A DNA stretch of 64,000 nt from Amaurobius ferox (Eukaryota; Arthropoda; Arachnida; Araneae; Amaurobiidae). Below, piece after piece: positions 25,001 through 39,382 of the stretch. Where the stretch lies: contig OX578152.1 in the NCBI GenBank assembly GCA_951213105.1, positions 99,715,068-99,779,067 on the forward strand, written 5' to 3'. The notes under the pieces were generated by a model. That model was not told where the DNA came from. It searched no databases and saw only the letters and a program-made list of their open reading frames with translations. Each line of letters begins with the position of its first letter. Positions within the stretch are counted from its first letter, which is position 1. The position numbers and the translations under genes are program-made.

Positions 25001-28000
25001 ATCTATAAACCTTGTTCTAAACCTTGAAGTAGAGTGATTTAGCCCATTGGATTTTCCTCAAGAACGTGTTCTGCAGTTAATCACGTGACTACAGGCAGAA
25101 GAACTGCCACGTTTGGCGGCTCTATCTATTACTCGGTGCGTTTGGCGATTGGCATCTCTAAAATAACAATAAATGCTTGCTTAGTGCTTACGTAAATAAC
25201 TTTTCGCTGATAAAAACTGGTAGATTTTTACCTGGACAGTATTGTCCCATCCTCCGCTCAGCATCTCATACTTTTGAGTGGGATGGAATTTAACTGCAAA
25301 TACACGCATGGTGTGCCCATCCATCACGTCTGGGTCCAAACTAAGAAATAAATTACAAAGATAAAAACTTGGTTAAAACAAAGATGAATTATAAAATTTT
25401 TTATACATTATGTATATGCATACTTTTTAACTTTTCCTGTAAAAACCGCTCCTTTTACATTAGCTTTTATTCAACATTTCTTTTCCCACGCCACGAGTTC
25501 TTACTAAGCACAATTAATTAGTAAGTATTAGAATGAATTACCCAACACTGCCCGGGTTCTAAATAAACGCATGTTATAGAAATAAATATTTCATGTGGGC
25601 AGCAATGAATTTACTTTTTTTACAGTCAAAAAATAATGTATAAGATCCACGGTATTGTGTTTTTAACGCTGACTTGTACATTTGGCGATTTTCCGGATGA
25701 CAACATGTAAAACTATTTCAAAGTACCCAATTAACTTATATTTCGCGCAACTCTAAATAAACAATTATCAATATTGATAGCATCCTCAATAAGCGATATA
25801 GTCCATATATTAAAATATTTTAATAATTAATTCCTCAATTAGGCGCCATTTTCACTAATTTAATGCCATTTCTGCAATTTTGGCGATATTTTCGTCATTC
25901 TCGGGCGAAATACCGCCAAGTTGGCGATACTTTGCTAGATTATTCGCCAAGTTCTTTAAAATGCGTCACCAAGTGTTACAGACAAACTGAAAGAAGAGCA
26001 TTTCTTATATATAATACTAGAAGGTATGCCCTTCATATGACGGAAATCAGAATTTGCAAAACATTACTTCCCATTTCTCGCCAAGCGTTACGAGTGGAGA
26101 AATGGGTTATTCTTATAGTCTACTCTTATATTTTCCCCAATATATCGAACTTTCATCAATTAGTCATCATTTCATTGATTTACCGTGGGTTTTACCAGTT
26201 TGGCGAATTTCTATGAATTGGGTGACTTTTAAAAAGTTAGCAAGTTGGAGGTATTCCGACAAATTCGTCACTAAAATTTTGCCAAATGTTACGGAGGTAA
26301 AAATAGGTTATTCTTATAGTAGATACTTATATTCTTTCCAAGATATTGAATTTTCGTCAATTACTCGTCATTTTCATTTATTTAGCGTCATTTTTTAACA
26401 ATTTGGCAACATTTCCGTTAATTTTGCAACATTTAAAAAACTCGCCAAGTTGGCGACATTCCGCCAAAATCTTGCCAAACGTTATGGACGAAGAAATAAG
26501 TTATTCTTATAGTAAATAAAGGACTATTGACTTTAAAATACAAAAGTATTACCCAAAGTATTTTTCTCATGAATGGAACGAGCTAGATCCACGAGAATGA
26601 TGTCACCAAATTTATCGCATGGTATTACATATGAAAAGTGAGCATATTTACAATAGTTAATCTTTTTATTTTATGTGATTTTTTGATAAATTTATTTGGA
26701 AAATGTGCAATATCTCGAGAACGGTTCATGCTAGCGTTCTAAAATTTATGTCAATCGTTTTGTAAAGAGAATTACATAACAAATGACTATTTGCGTAACT
26801 TTTATTAAAGGTTTTGATTTTTTGATGATTTTCTTCAAAATTTCACTCGAAAATTTAGGGGAGTTCTGAACATTCAATTGCGTTTAAAAACAATAGGATT
26901 CCAGTATTCACGGATTGTAATTTTTGTACCAAATGTCGTTCGAATCGCTCCTTTCGTTCGTGAGATATCGTCTCCATAGACTTACTGACACACACACACA
27001 ACGGCCTCATTTCCAAAACGTTTGATTCGTGTTCAGGGATGCTTGAAACGTGCTCTCCCGTCGAAAACTCGATTTCAAATTTTCGACCCCGTCACAATAC
27101 TTTCCTTATACATTATACTATATATATAAGGAAAGTAATATAGATACAGATAACACAAATTTCCAAAATCGTCTGTTTTAAACCAAAATCAATCCTACCT
27201 TCCTTTTCGATGCAAATCCTTTAGTTTCAACGCATGTGTAGCTGTGTACAGCAATTTGACATGTATACACACGAACGTCAATTGCTCCCAGTAGTAACAC
27301 CCAGTTTGCGATGTCAATCGCCAATTTGAGAAAGAAACCCTTCGCGAGCAGAATCGAAAATCTTAATTTTTATGCTTCTGTTTGAACGTTAATAGAAAAT
27401 CCGAAAATTGAGTATCTAAAATATTTTTACTTTCCTTATATACATAATGTATAAGGAAAGTATTGTGACGTGGTCGAGAATTCGAATTCGAGTTTTTGAC
27501 GGGAGAGCACGTTTCAAGCATCCCTAATCACGAATCGAACATTTTTGAGGTGATGTCCGTGTGTGTGCGAGTGTCAGTGAGTCTGTGGAGACGATATCTC
27601 ACGAACGAATGGAGCGATTCGAATGAAATGTGGTACAAAAATCACAATCCATGAATACTGGAAGCCTATTGTTTTAAAACACAATCGAATGTTCAGAACC
27701 CCCTAAATTTTCGAGTGAAATTTTGAAAAAATCATCAAAAAATAAAAACCTTTAATAAAGTTACGCAAATAGACATTTCTTAAGTAATTTTTCCTTAGAA
27801 AACGATTGACATAAACTTTAGAACGCTAGTATGAACCGTTCTCGAGATATTGCACCTTTTTCAAATAAATTTTTCAAAAAATCCCATAAATTGAAAAAAA
27901 AAATATTAACTGTTTAGAAACATGTTCACTTTTCATATGTAATATCATGCGGTAAATTGGGTGACATCATTCTCGTGGATCTAACTCTTTCCATTCACGA

Positions 28001-31000
28001 TAAAAGATACTTTGAGTAATACTTTTGTATTTGAACGCCAATAGTCATTTATCCGCTGTAAGAATAACTTATTTCACCGTCCATAACGCTTGGCGAGATT
28101 TTGGCGACGAATTTAGCGGAATGTCGCCAACTTGGCGACATTTTTAAATGTTGCCAAATCAATGAAAATCTCGCCAAATGGATAAAAATGACGCTAAATC
28201 AATGAAAATGACGACTAATTGAAGAAAATTCAATATCTTGGAAATAATATAAACTATAATAATAACCTATTTTTTAACTGTAAAAGTAGTAAACTCATTG
28301 CATTATATAAGGAAAGTCGATTTTTTTTATTAGAATGTAAAGATATACACCCTTATTTTAACCAGGGCGCGGTACCCCATTGGTTAGCGCGCTGGAGTTG
28401 CACTCGGTAGGCCCGGGTTCGATTCCAGCCACTGCCAAAAACTGCCGCCGTGTTCACGCGGAGTACGATCACGTTAAACATGTGGGTCCGTAAGTCCTTC
28501 CGAGAGGTTGGTGGTAGGGGAAGGAGGGTACGATCTCTGTGGATGCCTCCCCCACTGGGTTCCGGGTTAAATTGGGTGGCACTTCCCGGCCGTCCAAACA
28601 GTTGCCTTACACCTTTCTGGTAGGTCGGACGGTCTGGGTCTCAACAACAGCAACCCTTATTTTAACCAAGCTGTAGATGTGTGCTAATCTTCCGTTTTTG
28701 GATGCGGCGAAATTGGTATCAAATTACTTAAAACATGCATATTTTAGTTGAAAATCAGTGTAGTAAACAATGTCCTAAAACAATATTGTATATTAACTAC
28801 TTACAAATACATAATATACAATATTGTTTAAAGACACCTTATAATCACAATATGCAAATAATTCGCTAGAAAATTATCAACCACTTGTTTTTACTTTCCT
28901 TATATACATAATGTATAAGGAAAGTATTGTGACGGGGTCGAAAATTCGAATTCGAGTTTTCGACGGGAGAGCACGTTTCAAGCATCCCTGATCACGAATC
29001 AAACATTTTTGAGGTGATTGTTATATTGTAATTTTCAATTCCCAATATAACATTGCTCTTTTGAAAGAGGAAGTGGACCTAAGAAGACGGTCCCTCATGA
29101 AGTGAGGCAATTTTTGTAACATTCCCTCGAACGCAGCTGCACCGGACATTCATTTCGAAAAGAGAGGGTGCTTCTCAAGTTCATGTCAGCGTTAGGTGTT
29201 ACAACAAACGGAAGGGGTTGAACTTCTTGACCCCAGAGTCAATTAATATCACTCGAACCTTGGGAAAATTCTCGTGAGAACTTTCAACGATTTTAAAACT
29301 GGAGACTGCATATCTCATATTTCAGGGGGGCCTTGACCAATAATATAGCCTGAAGGGCGTAGCCCTTAATTTACTTAGCCAATTATGGACAGGGGCGCCT
29401 TGTTAAGGGGGTAGAGACAGAGAGCAACTTTGGACTTTAAGTTTTTGAAATCGAGGACTTGAATTTTGTGAGTGAAAAGAAGAGGTCGCAAGAGCGACGG
29501 ATCTCGGAGAGAGCGAGCCCGCGGGACAGAGCCGGAGCGCGCCGTCATAAAGTCCGACATCGGCAGTGATGATCGAGGTAGGACAATTCTACACATATTT
29601 TTGCACTTTGATTATTATTATCTCTCTGACCCTCCTAAATAAGGTTAACCTGGGCCATTAAGACGTAGGCTAGTAAGAATAGTGAGTTAATGCACATTAA
29701 TAGGTTAATAATTGTAATGCTCATATTATGATCATAGAATGAGGAGATTTGATTGTCTTAATGTACTACACTAAAGATGTTGGTATATGAAATTTACCAG
29801 ATGTTAATAGTTATTAAATAAGGTTTGTCTTAATGAAATAAATTCTTTGTTATTGTTTAAAATTAAGCCTCTTCATTTTAATTACTGGTATTATGTATTT
29901 CTTTATTTACTCCACTTTACGAGATCGGTCTATATAGCGCCAATACCTGGCGTGTGACGACTCACATATCATTTTGGTGCCGTTTAAACCAGTTTCGAAC
30001 CTGGACTCAAAATTATTGCACCCTTATCATATTGGTGCTCATGAGCAATCAAACCTCGATTCAAAATTATTTAACCCTTCTGGCGACTTTGCTGTTTTAG
30101 ACCAGTTATATGCCAGAATTTAAATTTTAATGAAGAGAATAAATATATTTGGAATTAATGAGAAATGAAAAGATTGAATAAAAAAATTTTTTTGTGTGTA
30201 AAATAAGGATTAAATTAAAGAAAGAATTTTAAAATTAAAATAAATATAGGTAAATTTAAGAAAATTTATTTCACAGTATGAGAAGCAAGCAAATAGTGAA
30301 TCATTATGTGTTCTTAATGAGACATGCCATATTGTATGTGAAAATATAATTATTAGGGAACTTGAAGCTTTTAAGAAATTTTTGAATTGTATAAATATTT
30401 GTGTAATATTTGAGGAGTTAATTATGAGGATTGAAGTATTTGCATGCGTAGATAGTGAAATGATTAGAATTATGTTTTTGAATTTATGTGATATTGTATT
30501 TAAATATTTTGGGGGAACATTTTGAGGTGTAAAAACAGGAGATAATTTTAGATATAGAATTTTTGCGAGAAAGTGAAATTTAGAATGACGGAAAGCGGAG
30601 AAAATCATCCAGCAACGAGGGGCAGGTTACCAGGACTTATACACCTATTAGGGGAATGCAATGGCATAGAGAATGATGTAGAAATTTTTTTTGACCAGAT
30701 CAAATCTTTAAGCAGCTTGGGGGATTGGTCAGAGGAGGAAAAGTTAGCAATTGTGAAATCGCGGTTAAGAGGGAATGCAAGAAAATTTTATATAGGGTCA
30801 CAAGAATTAAGAAGGGAAACATCTTTCGAAAAATTTAGGGATAGGTTATTAGAGTTCTTTACAGAAAAACCGAACATTACAACAAATCAGATCCTTTTCA
30901 CGACCGCAAAACAGACACAGGGAGAAACGATTAAGCAGCTAGCACACAGAATAACAACACTAACTTTAAATTATATTGGCGACACAGAGCACAGTGAAGC

Positions 31001-34000
31001 GACACAACAGATTATGGATAAATTAAGGTTAAGTAAATTCTTAGAGGCGGTAACACCTGAATTCCAGAAAGAAATAATAAAAACTAATGCACAAAATTTT
31101 GATGAAGCTGTAAAAATAGCCACAAACTTGGAACAGGCAAATTTAGCTGCGATAACGGCAAATGTAAATAGTGCTACATATAGACAAGAAATTGAGACGC
31201 TCCGCAAAGAGCAACAGGAATTTAACGCACATATTTTAAATTCAATTACCCAAGAAATAAACACATTAAAAATCCAAGAAAAAGTACAAATTCCCACGAC
31301 ACAAACAAAAAAACTCGTAACATGCCACTACTGTAATAAACAGGGACATTTCATGAGAGAATGCCGAATATACAAAGCTGATCATTTTAAACAAACACAG
31401 AGTCAAAACATAAACAACGCGAGGACACAGTGGCATAATCAAATACAGTCTCCTCCCCACTCATTTCAAACCCAGCCGTATGATGACCACAGAACTTACT
31501 CCTCCCAGCCGGACACATACGATTATAGGCCAAACCACGCCTTTGGAAACTATCAACAGAGCAGAAATTACTATGCAGCACCCCCTCCACAAAGTAGATT
31601 TTCTAGGGAACAACGATATAATAGGGACGAGTCAAACCAAAACAGAATCAGAGAATCGGGCGGGCAAAGAAACAATGGGAGAGAGATGAATACAAGATTT
31701 GAATACAGAAATTTCCCTAATAGAAGAGATAATTTAAACTAATTGTGGGAGCTTTAAATAATAACTTACAAAGAGAGAAAAATTACAGGGTAAAGTTCCC
31801 GAGAAAAATTGAAATTCCTGTACAAACAGAAAATAAGAAATTGGAGATACATAACGATGAAAGTACTGAAAAACATGAGGAAACGATTGCATCTGTAGGA
31901 GAACAAATTGAAAAAACAGAATTGCCAACAATAATAGCTCAATTTAAAAATATACAAAGCGAACTCATGATAGACTCTGGAGCGAGCGTTAGTGTATTAT
32001 CATTAGAATTGTTCAATAAAATTAAAGATAATGTCAAAATTAAATATGTGTCAAGGAGTGTTACAATATCAACTTTAACAGGACATAGTATTGAATATAT
32101 AAAGACTGTGGAAATTCCATTTAAAATTCAGGGAAAACAGTTCAAACATATTTTTTTTGTCACAACAGCAAGATTTACACAAAAATTTAAGGGAGTATTG
32201 GGTTTTGACTTTTTACAGAAAAATCAAGCCATTTTGAATACACAAAAGAACATTCTGAAGATGGGCGACATAGAAATAATTTTAAATTCTGATAGGCAAA
32301 TTGATAGACAAATAAATGAGATAATACAGGAAAGACCGAATCTAGCCAAAATTTTAAGAAAAGTAGAAATCAAACCGAATTCGAGGGAGAATGTTGTAGT
32401 ATATAGTGAGGAAAGTCTAGAAAATGGAACAGAGGTTTTGTTCGAACCCAAAGAAAAATCATACATTGTAATGAATTATGGAATACACCACATGAATGAG
32501 AACAAAATTAAAATTGAAGTTCAGAATAACACGAATGCGACAATTACATTAAATAAAAACATGGCTTTAGGAAACATTACGACAGATTTTACGATACAAC
32601 AACAGGACATTAAAGAACCAGAAATTAGTGAACGGACACATAAATACGAAGAGATGATAAATTTAATACAGGCTAAACCGGAGATAATTGAAGAAAGAAA
32701 AAAAGATTTGAAAACAGAAGATTTTAATACTGACCACATGGACCCAAACATTAAACAAGATTTCCTCAAATTTGTAATGCAATATTCGGACGTTTTTTCA
32801 AAATCATTAAAAACTTTAGGAGCGACGGACATCGTAAAACCGGTGATAAAGCTTGCACATGACCACGCAATACGTTCCAGGCCATACGACGTTCCGTACG
32901 CACTGCAGGATACCGCAAAAAATCAATTAAAAGAGTTAGAAGAAGCAGGGATAATTGCCAGAACAAAATCAAATTTTGCATCGCCGATGATTTTAGTGCG
33001 TAAAACAAGTGGAGAGTACCGTTTATGTTTAGATCTGAGATTAATTAATAACATATCCACTCTTTTTCCTTACAAAATTCCCCGTGTAAATGAAATTATA
33101 ACTAAATTAGCCGGACATAGATACTATTCGAAACTGGATTTTCATAGTGCATTCAACCAATTGGTTTTACCTGAAGACACAAAAGAATTATTTGCTTTTA
33201 CAACGCCCTATGGCAACTACCAATTTGAAAGACTCGTTTTTGGACATGTAAGCTCCGCTCCAATTTTTCAACAGGTTATGGACACCATTTTAGCGGACTT
33301 AAGAGAGGAAAACATACAAGCTTACATCGACGACATAATAATCCCGGCTAACTCTTATTCAGAATTAATACATAAATTAAAATTAGTATTCGATAAATTA
33401 AGAAAATACAACCTAACTCTGACACCCAGCAAATGTAAATTTTTTGTAGAAAAAGTAGCATATTTAGGATTTGAAATTAGTCAAAAAGGCATTACACCAA
33501 CAGATGAAAATATAAACAAAATCACTTCTTTTCCAGTACCAAAAACATTAAGAAAATTAAAAAGATTTTTAGGCATTTGTAATTTTTACAGAAATTCAAT
33601 AAAAAATTATGCTCAATTAACCGCGGTTTTATCAGACTTAACAAGAAAGGATAATAAATTTAAATGGGATAATAAATGTGAGGAGGCATTCCAGGAACTC
33701 CAAGAATGTTTTTTCAAGAAACCATTACTTATACAGCCAGATTTTGACAAAGACTTTTATCTGAATATCGATGGCAGCATTCAGTCCATAGGAGGCGCTC
33801 TTTTACAATACAGAGAGGGAATTTTAAAACCGATTGCATATTTTAGCAGGAAATTATCGATACAGGAGCAAAAATACCCGGCCATGAAAATTGAATTACT
33901 TGCTATGCATCAGGGAATGAAATTTTTTAGGAATTTTCTTTTCGGACGAAAGTTTTTTGTGCTTTCTGACCATTTACCTTTGGGACAGCATTTAAAAATA

Positions 34001-37000
34001 CAAAACCCACCCAGCGTATTACAGAGGTGGCTTTTAGAGATATCTGAATATGATTATGAATTTATTCACGTCCCGGGTAAAGATAATTTATTAGCGGATT
34101 TTTTAAGTAGAGATGATTTTGAAAATAAACAAACAGAGCAGAATGAGGGAAAACAAAACATTGAGAATCCAAGGGGAGAAATTAACCTGATAGAACAAAT
34201 TAAGGGAGAAAACACGGTGAAAAGAAATGGATATGTGAATGAGGATAGTGTCTATATTGCACAGATAAACACAATAACAGAAATCCCGGCATTAGATAGA
34301 ATTTTAGAGGAACAAATTAAAGATCCAAAATTAAAAATAATCAGAGAAAATTTACAAAACCGGAATTTTAAAGAGGGTAAACATTATGACACATTATATA
34401 TTGACGAGGAAACTAATTTATTAATGCACGTAGGAAACTGGAAGGACAGACCTTGGAGAGACAATTTGAACAAAACTATAGTTATACCCAGAAATTTACA
34501 GAAAGAAATTTTAGCGATTACACATGTAACACATGCAGGGATCGATAAAACTTATAAACTTTTATCGGACAGATATTTTTGGACGGGTATGTACAGTGAC
34601 ACACAAAATTTTATTACATCTTGCGAACAGTGTAGAAAGAAAAAGGGAAAAAATCAGCCCGTTCCCCTGGGAAGAAATCCTATACCTGATGGGCCCGTGC
34701 AAATTTTGTCGACAGACATTTGCGGACCGTTTCAAACTAGCACTTCAAATAATAAATATGTGTTATCGGTGGTAGACCACTTCTCCAAACATATACAAAT
34801 GTTTCCTATCCCGGATATAACGGCCACTACGGTTGCTGATAGACTCTTAAATTACTTTATGAATTGGGGATGTCCTAAGACAGTGTTATCGGACGCAGGC
34901 TCTCAATTTACATCTAATATACATCAAATTATGACAGAGAAACTCGGAATAGTTGCCAGAATAGCATCGGTACGTTCGCCATGGGTTAACGGTATAGTGG
35001 AGGTTACTAACAAACAATTGAAACACACCTTAGCGACATTAGCGGAGAATTCGCCATACTGGGATACTGCAGTACAATGCCACGTAGCTGTGTACAACGC
35101 GACGGTACATTCAAGCACCAAAGAAACACCAAACTTTCTTTTTTTTGGAAGAGACCTTCCAACTTTTTTTGAAACTAATGTAACAGAAAATAATACAGAA
35201 ACAACATATCAGGATTATATATCAAAAAAAATAACAGTGATGAATAACGCATTTAAGGAGGCAAATAAAAATTTAATTCTCGCGAAAGAACGCCAAGAAA
35301 GTCAACAACTCCAAAGAGCTAAATTCAGGGATTTGGAAATCGGGTCAAGGGTGTTCATGGAAAACAATAATAATCGGTATAAAAAGGGGAACCACACGGG
35401 ACCTTATCGAGTAATTAATAGAATAAATAGATTTATATATGAAATAAAACTGTGTGACAAACCAAATTCTAAAATCATAAAAGCCCACATAAATAGATTA
35501 AGGACTCTTCCCGACCGCAAGCCACATCTAAAAATGCCCTACATAAACAAATACAAGTCACCTCTTCTCCCCACTCCTAAAAACGCACAAAACTCTGAAC
35601 CGAAACCGGAACTAAAGAAAGACCACGGTCAAAATGAGAATATTCCGTTTATCATGTTGGAAGAGGAAATAGCAAACGGACAGTACAGAGAGTCTTGTCA
35701 AACCAGTGCACACAACGCGAAACCACACCATACGCACGAAAACACTCTTACTCTTGGATCCGCGAAACCAGTTACCGCACAAGTACAAAACGAAACAACT
35801 CAGAGCGCACGAGAGAATGCAATCATCCCTCCAAAAGACTCTCCGAACGCAAACATTCTTTCAGCAGGGGGGGAATCAGGCAGACATAGCACGCTAGAAA
35901 CACACGAGAATTTGGAACTTTCAGAACAGGGGGACGGTACACGAATTGAAGCAAACACGAATGAAAAGGCGGGAGAAATAGAACGAGATGCGCAAGAGGG
36001 ACCAACACAAGTGGATGGGGGATGTATACAGATGGAAAACGTTCAGGGGAAAGATGAATCAGCGGGAAATTCACAAGGGGACGATATAAGCAGTACAAAT
36101 TGTTCACGCACAGTACTTCTTCCAACACCGGTTAGGCCGAAACACAGATATGATTTGAGATCTTTAAAGAATTTAAATTTAAATTGATTCAATTAAAACA
36201 CGAAAGAAGTTTAAACATAGGTAAGAACGCGGACAAACCGTGATTCAAAATTTTGAGAATGTTAGTAACAAAGAAAAATCGCCATTCACAAAATGCAACG
36301 CGAAAGATGGAACGCAAATTTTAAATAAATATTGGATTGTAAATAAAGGAAATTTTAAATAAACATTGAATTATAAATTAAAGAAATGTAAATAAGTATT
36401 ACATTAATTAAGAAAGTGTAAACAAATTGTGAAAAAAAAAAAAAAAATTGAGGAAATTTTAAATAAATCATACATTAATTAGTTGAAAGTTTAAATGAAC
36501 AAGAAAGTTTAAATAAATATGGAACTATAAATAATTGGGAATTATGAATAAAAATTGTGATTTAAAAAAATAAATAATTGTTACAAAATAAATAACAAGT
36601 ATCGTTGTAGGACAAAAGAAATTTTAGGGTTGATAGGTTAAAGATGTGGATATATTAAATTCAAATTTTGGAAAGAACATAAATAACAGAGAAGATACGT
36701 CACATTTCAAAAAAAAAAAAAAAAGCAAAAGGGGGACATCGTTAGAATTCTATAAAAAGTCGTTATAACTCTATAAAAAGAAGGTTTTTTTTTTAAGAGA
36801 ACTTTGATTTCCAGGCAATAAAAATTTCGATGGATAAGATATTTAGGAATATTAAATAAAGGGATATTTTGAATTTCTAAAAAAAAAAAAAAAACTCTTT
36901 TCAAAGAACAGTGAAATTTTAAAACAAAAGTAAACTTTCTCCACGCGCTCTTCATTTAATTAGCGGATTGATCAACCATTGTTGGATGAATACGCGTGAG

Positions 37001-38454
37001 GAAATAGGAGTTATAGAATTATAGTTTAAAATAATTAGATAATTGGTAAATAAAAAAAAAAAAAAAGAAAAAAAGAAAAACAAATTTTTTTTTTCTAGTT
37101 TAAATAAATAAATAATTCATAATTAAAAATAAAAATTGTAATTCAAATAACTAAACAATGGGTAATTAAAAATTAAAATTAGAGTTTAAAATGGATAGAG
37201 AATTTTAATTAAAAATCATAATGGCAGTTCAAAGAAAAAAGATAATGGTAATGAAAATTATACACAAATTATAATTTAAAATGAATAGATAATTTTAATA
37301 AACATACGCGAATTGTAGATTAAATAAAAAGCATTTGAAAAAAAAAAAAAAAGCGTTTCTACATATATTTTGAATGGGTCGCACATATAAAATTTTTGAG
37401 AGAGACGAACTTTCGAAGGTAACGCTAGAACGCGGGAATAAACATGATATAATAATAAAATACAATGGTAGAACAAAAGGACACTAACCGCATTTTAATT
37501 AATCCGTGGGGTAAATGAATCCTTGCGTAATCCATAGGAGTCGCGAAACACAGACAATCACACACACTGCTACGCGCACATCCCGTCGTCCTAAACACTT
37601 TACACAACATGGCGGAAACGTAGACGAGAAAATTTGTATCATTTTGCCAAAACGACATCTTCAAAAATTTGTACAGCTAATTGGCCATGGGAAGTTACAC
37701 GAAGAAATGCCCGTATTAGCCGCAGGCCAGAAAGGGGACCGCTTTCCAGGGAAAATGACACAATGGCAGAAGGACATGTTGACCTTGTATACCACTACTT
37801 GATTTTCTCTGGGGACTAGATTTTTCTGTTTGAACAGGGAATTTAGATGCTAGAATATATGTTACACAAAAGGAGAAATGAATTAATTCAGGAGACTTTG
37901 CATTCAATTACAGGGGATATAAGAAAAGAAAATGTACATTTTGGTATTCAAGTATGGGATTTGAATTGAGTTAGGTGGTTTTTGAGAGAAAATTCGTAAT
38001 TTTGTAGGCATTGAGAGAATTTCAGTGAGTGATAAGATTTACAAAAAATTTAAGTATGGTTTCATTAAGTGGGAAAGTGAATAATGTAAGGAATTCGGGA
38101 AATTCCGTATCCAAGTATAAGATTTGGATTAAATCAGGGGATATGTGAAAGAAAATGTATAATTATGGATAGTGTAATATAGAATCGCAGGGGAGTTATA
38201 AGATTTTCAGTAGGATAATAATTAAATGATTACATGGGGTTTTTTTTCTGTCATCTCAGTTTGTAGGAAAATTTTAAAGTATTGTGCGGAAATTTTTGAA
38301 CCCATATAAATCTTATTTTGATAGTATTTGAGAGGATAGTGTAATTGTTTAAGTATTTTATTATAAATATGTACATGAGTTATATTTATGGCATGTCCGG
38401 TTCAGAACACATGATGGATTGGATGTTAGATAAGAAGTGTATATAATGTAAAAA

Positions 38455-38485
<31 letters not shown>

Positions 38486-39343
38486 TACATAAGGTAGAGA
38501 AATGTAAAATAAATAAATAGTAGGAATTTGAAAAATTTAAGTTTGAAGAGAGTAGCAAATTTAAGTAAAAAATGTATATAGTATATGGAAGGATTTAAAG
38601 TAGATAAAGTGTAGAAATTTCAATGGGGCAATTTTTGAGAGTGTTAACAAATTTAAAAGGAGTTTGAAGAAAAAAAAAAGAGAGTTTTTTTTTGTAATGT
38701 TTCGTGTGCCGGGTGACAAATTAAAATTATAGAAATTGAATTTATAAAAAAAAAAATGATACTTAAGGGAGTTTTAAGAGAAGAGAGTATTTTAATAAGC
38801 TTGAGTGTAATGTATATGTATTGATTGTCCTAAACAAAACATGAGACAGCGTACAGATCCGGTTGCCTAACGATTCTCAAATGGCCAGCAATTCCTGTTG
38901 ATCAGCGATTCCGAGTGCTCAACGATTCCTGGTGCACAAAGATTATCATTTGGTCAGCGACTCCAGCAGTTCAGCGCCTTACAGTTCAGCGAATTCCAGT
39001 TAGACAGCGGTCCAATCCTTCAGCGAGTTCCAGCAGTTCAGCGCCTTACAGTTCAGCGAATTCCAGTTAGACAGCGATCCAGTTCTGCAACGAGTTCCAG
39101 CAGTGGAGCGATTTACATTTCAGCGGTTTCCAAGTGTGCAGTGATATCAGTGTTTTTTTTTTCCAAAGGAAAGATATTTTACACTTTCCACCATAACTAC
39201 AAGGGGACATAGTGATATTATTAGGGACCATATGCGTAAGTCCCTGATCCCAACAAATATCCAATTGACGGTCAAAGTGACTTTGGTTATCATATGTGAA
39301 CAATTTTACAGATATACACCTTGAACTTGTGTGGAACTATATT

Positions 39344-39382
<39 letters not shown>

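Noticed and set aside
30250..30525. About 90 open codons on + and 130 on - in the retrotransposon leader
   Set aside because: Both strands are open at once in AT-rich sequence, with no start context or motif; more likely chance than a gene.
30971..36128. Many open frames on the - strand and in other frames across gag and pol
   Set aside because: They mirror the codon pattern of the real gag and pol frames, have no motifs of their own and are fully explained as shadows.
37515..37802. 95-codon open frame after pol as a possible envelope gene
   Set aside because: No signal peptide, membrane segment or fusion-like region, and it is too short.
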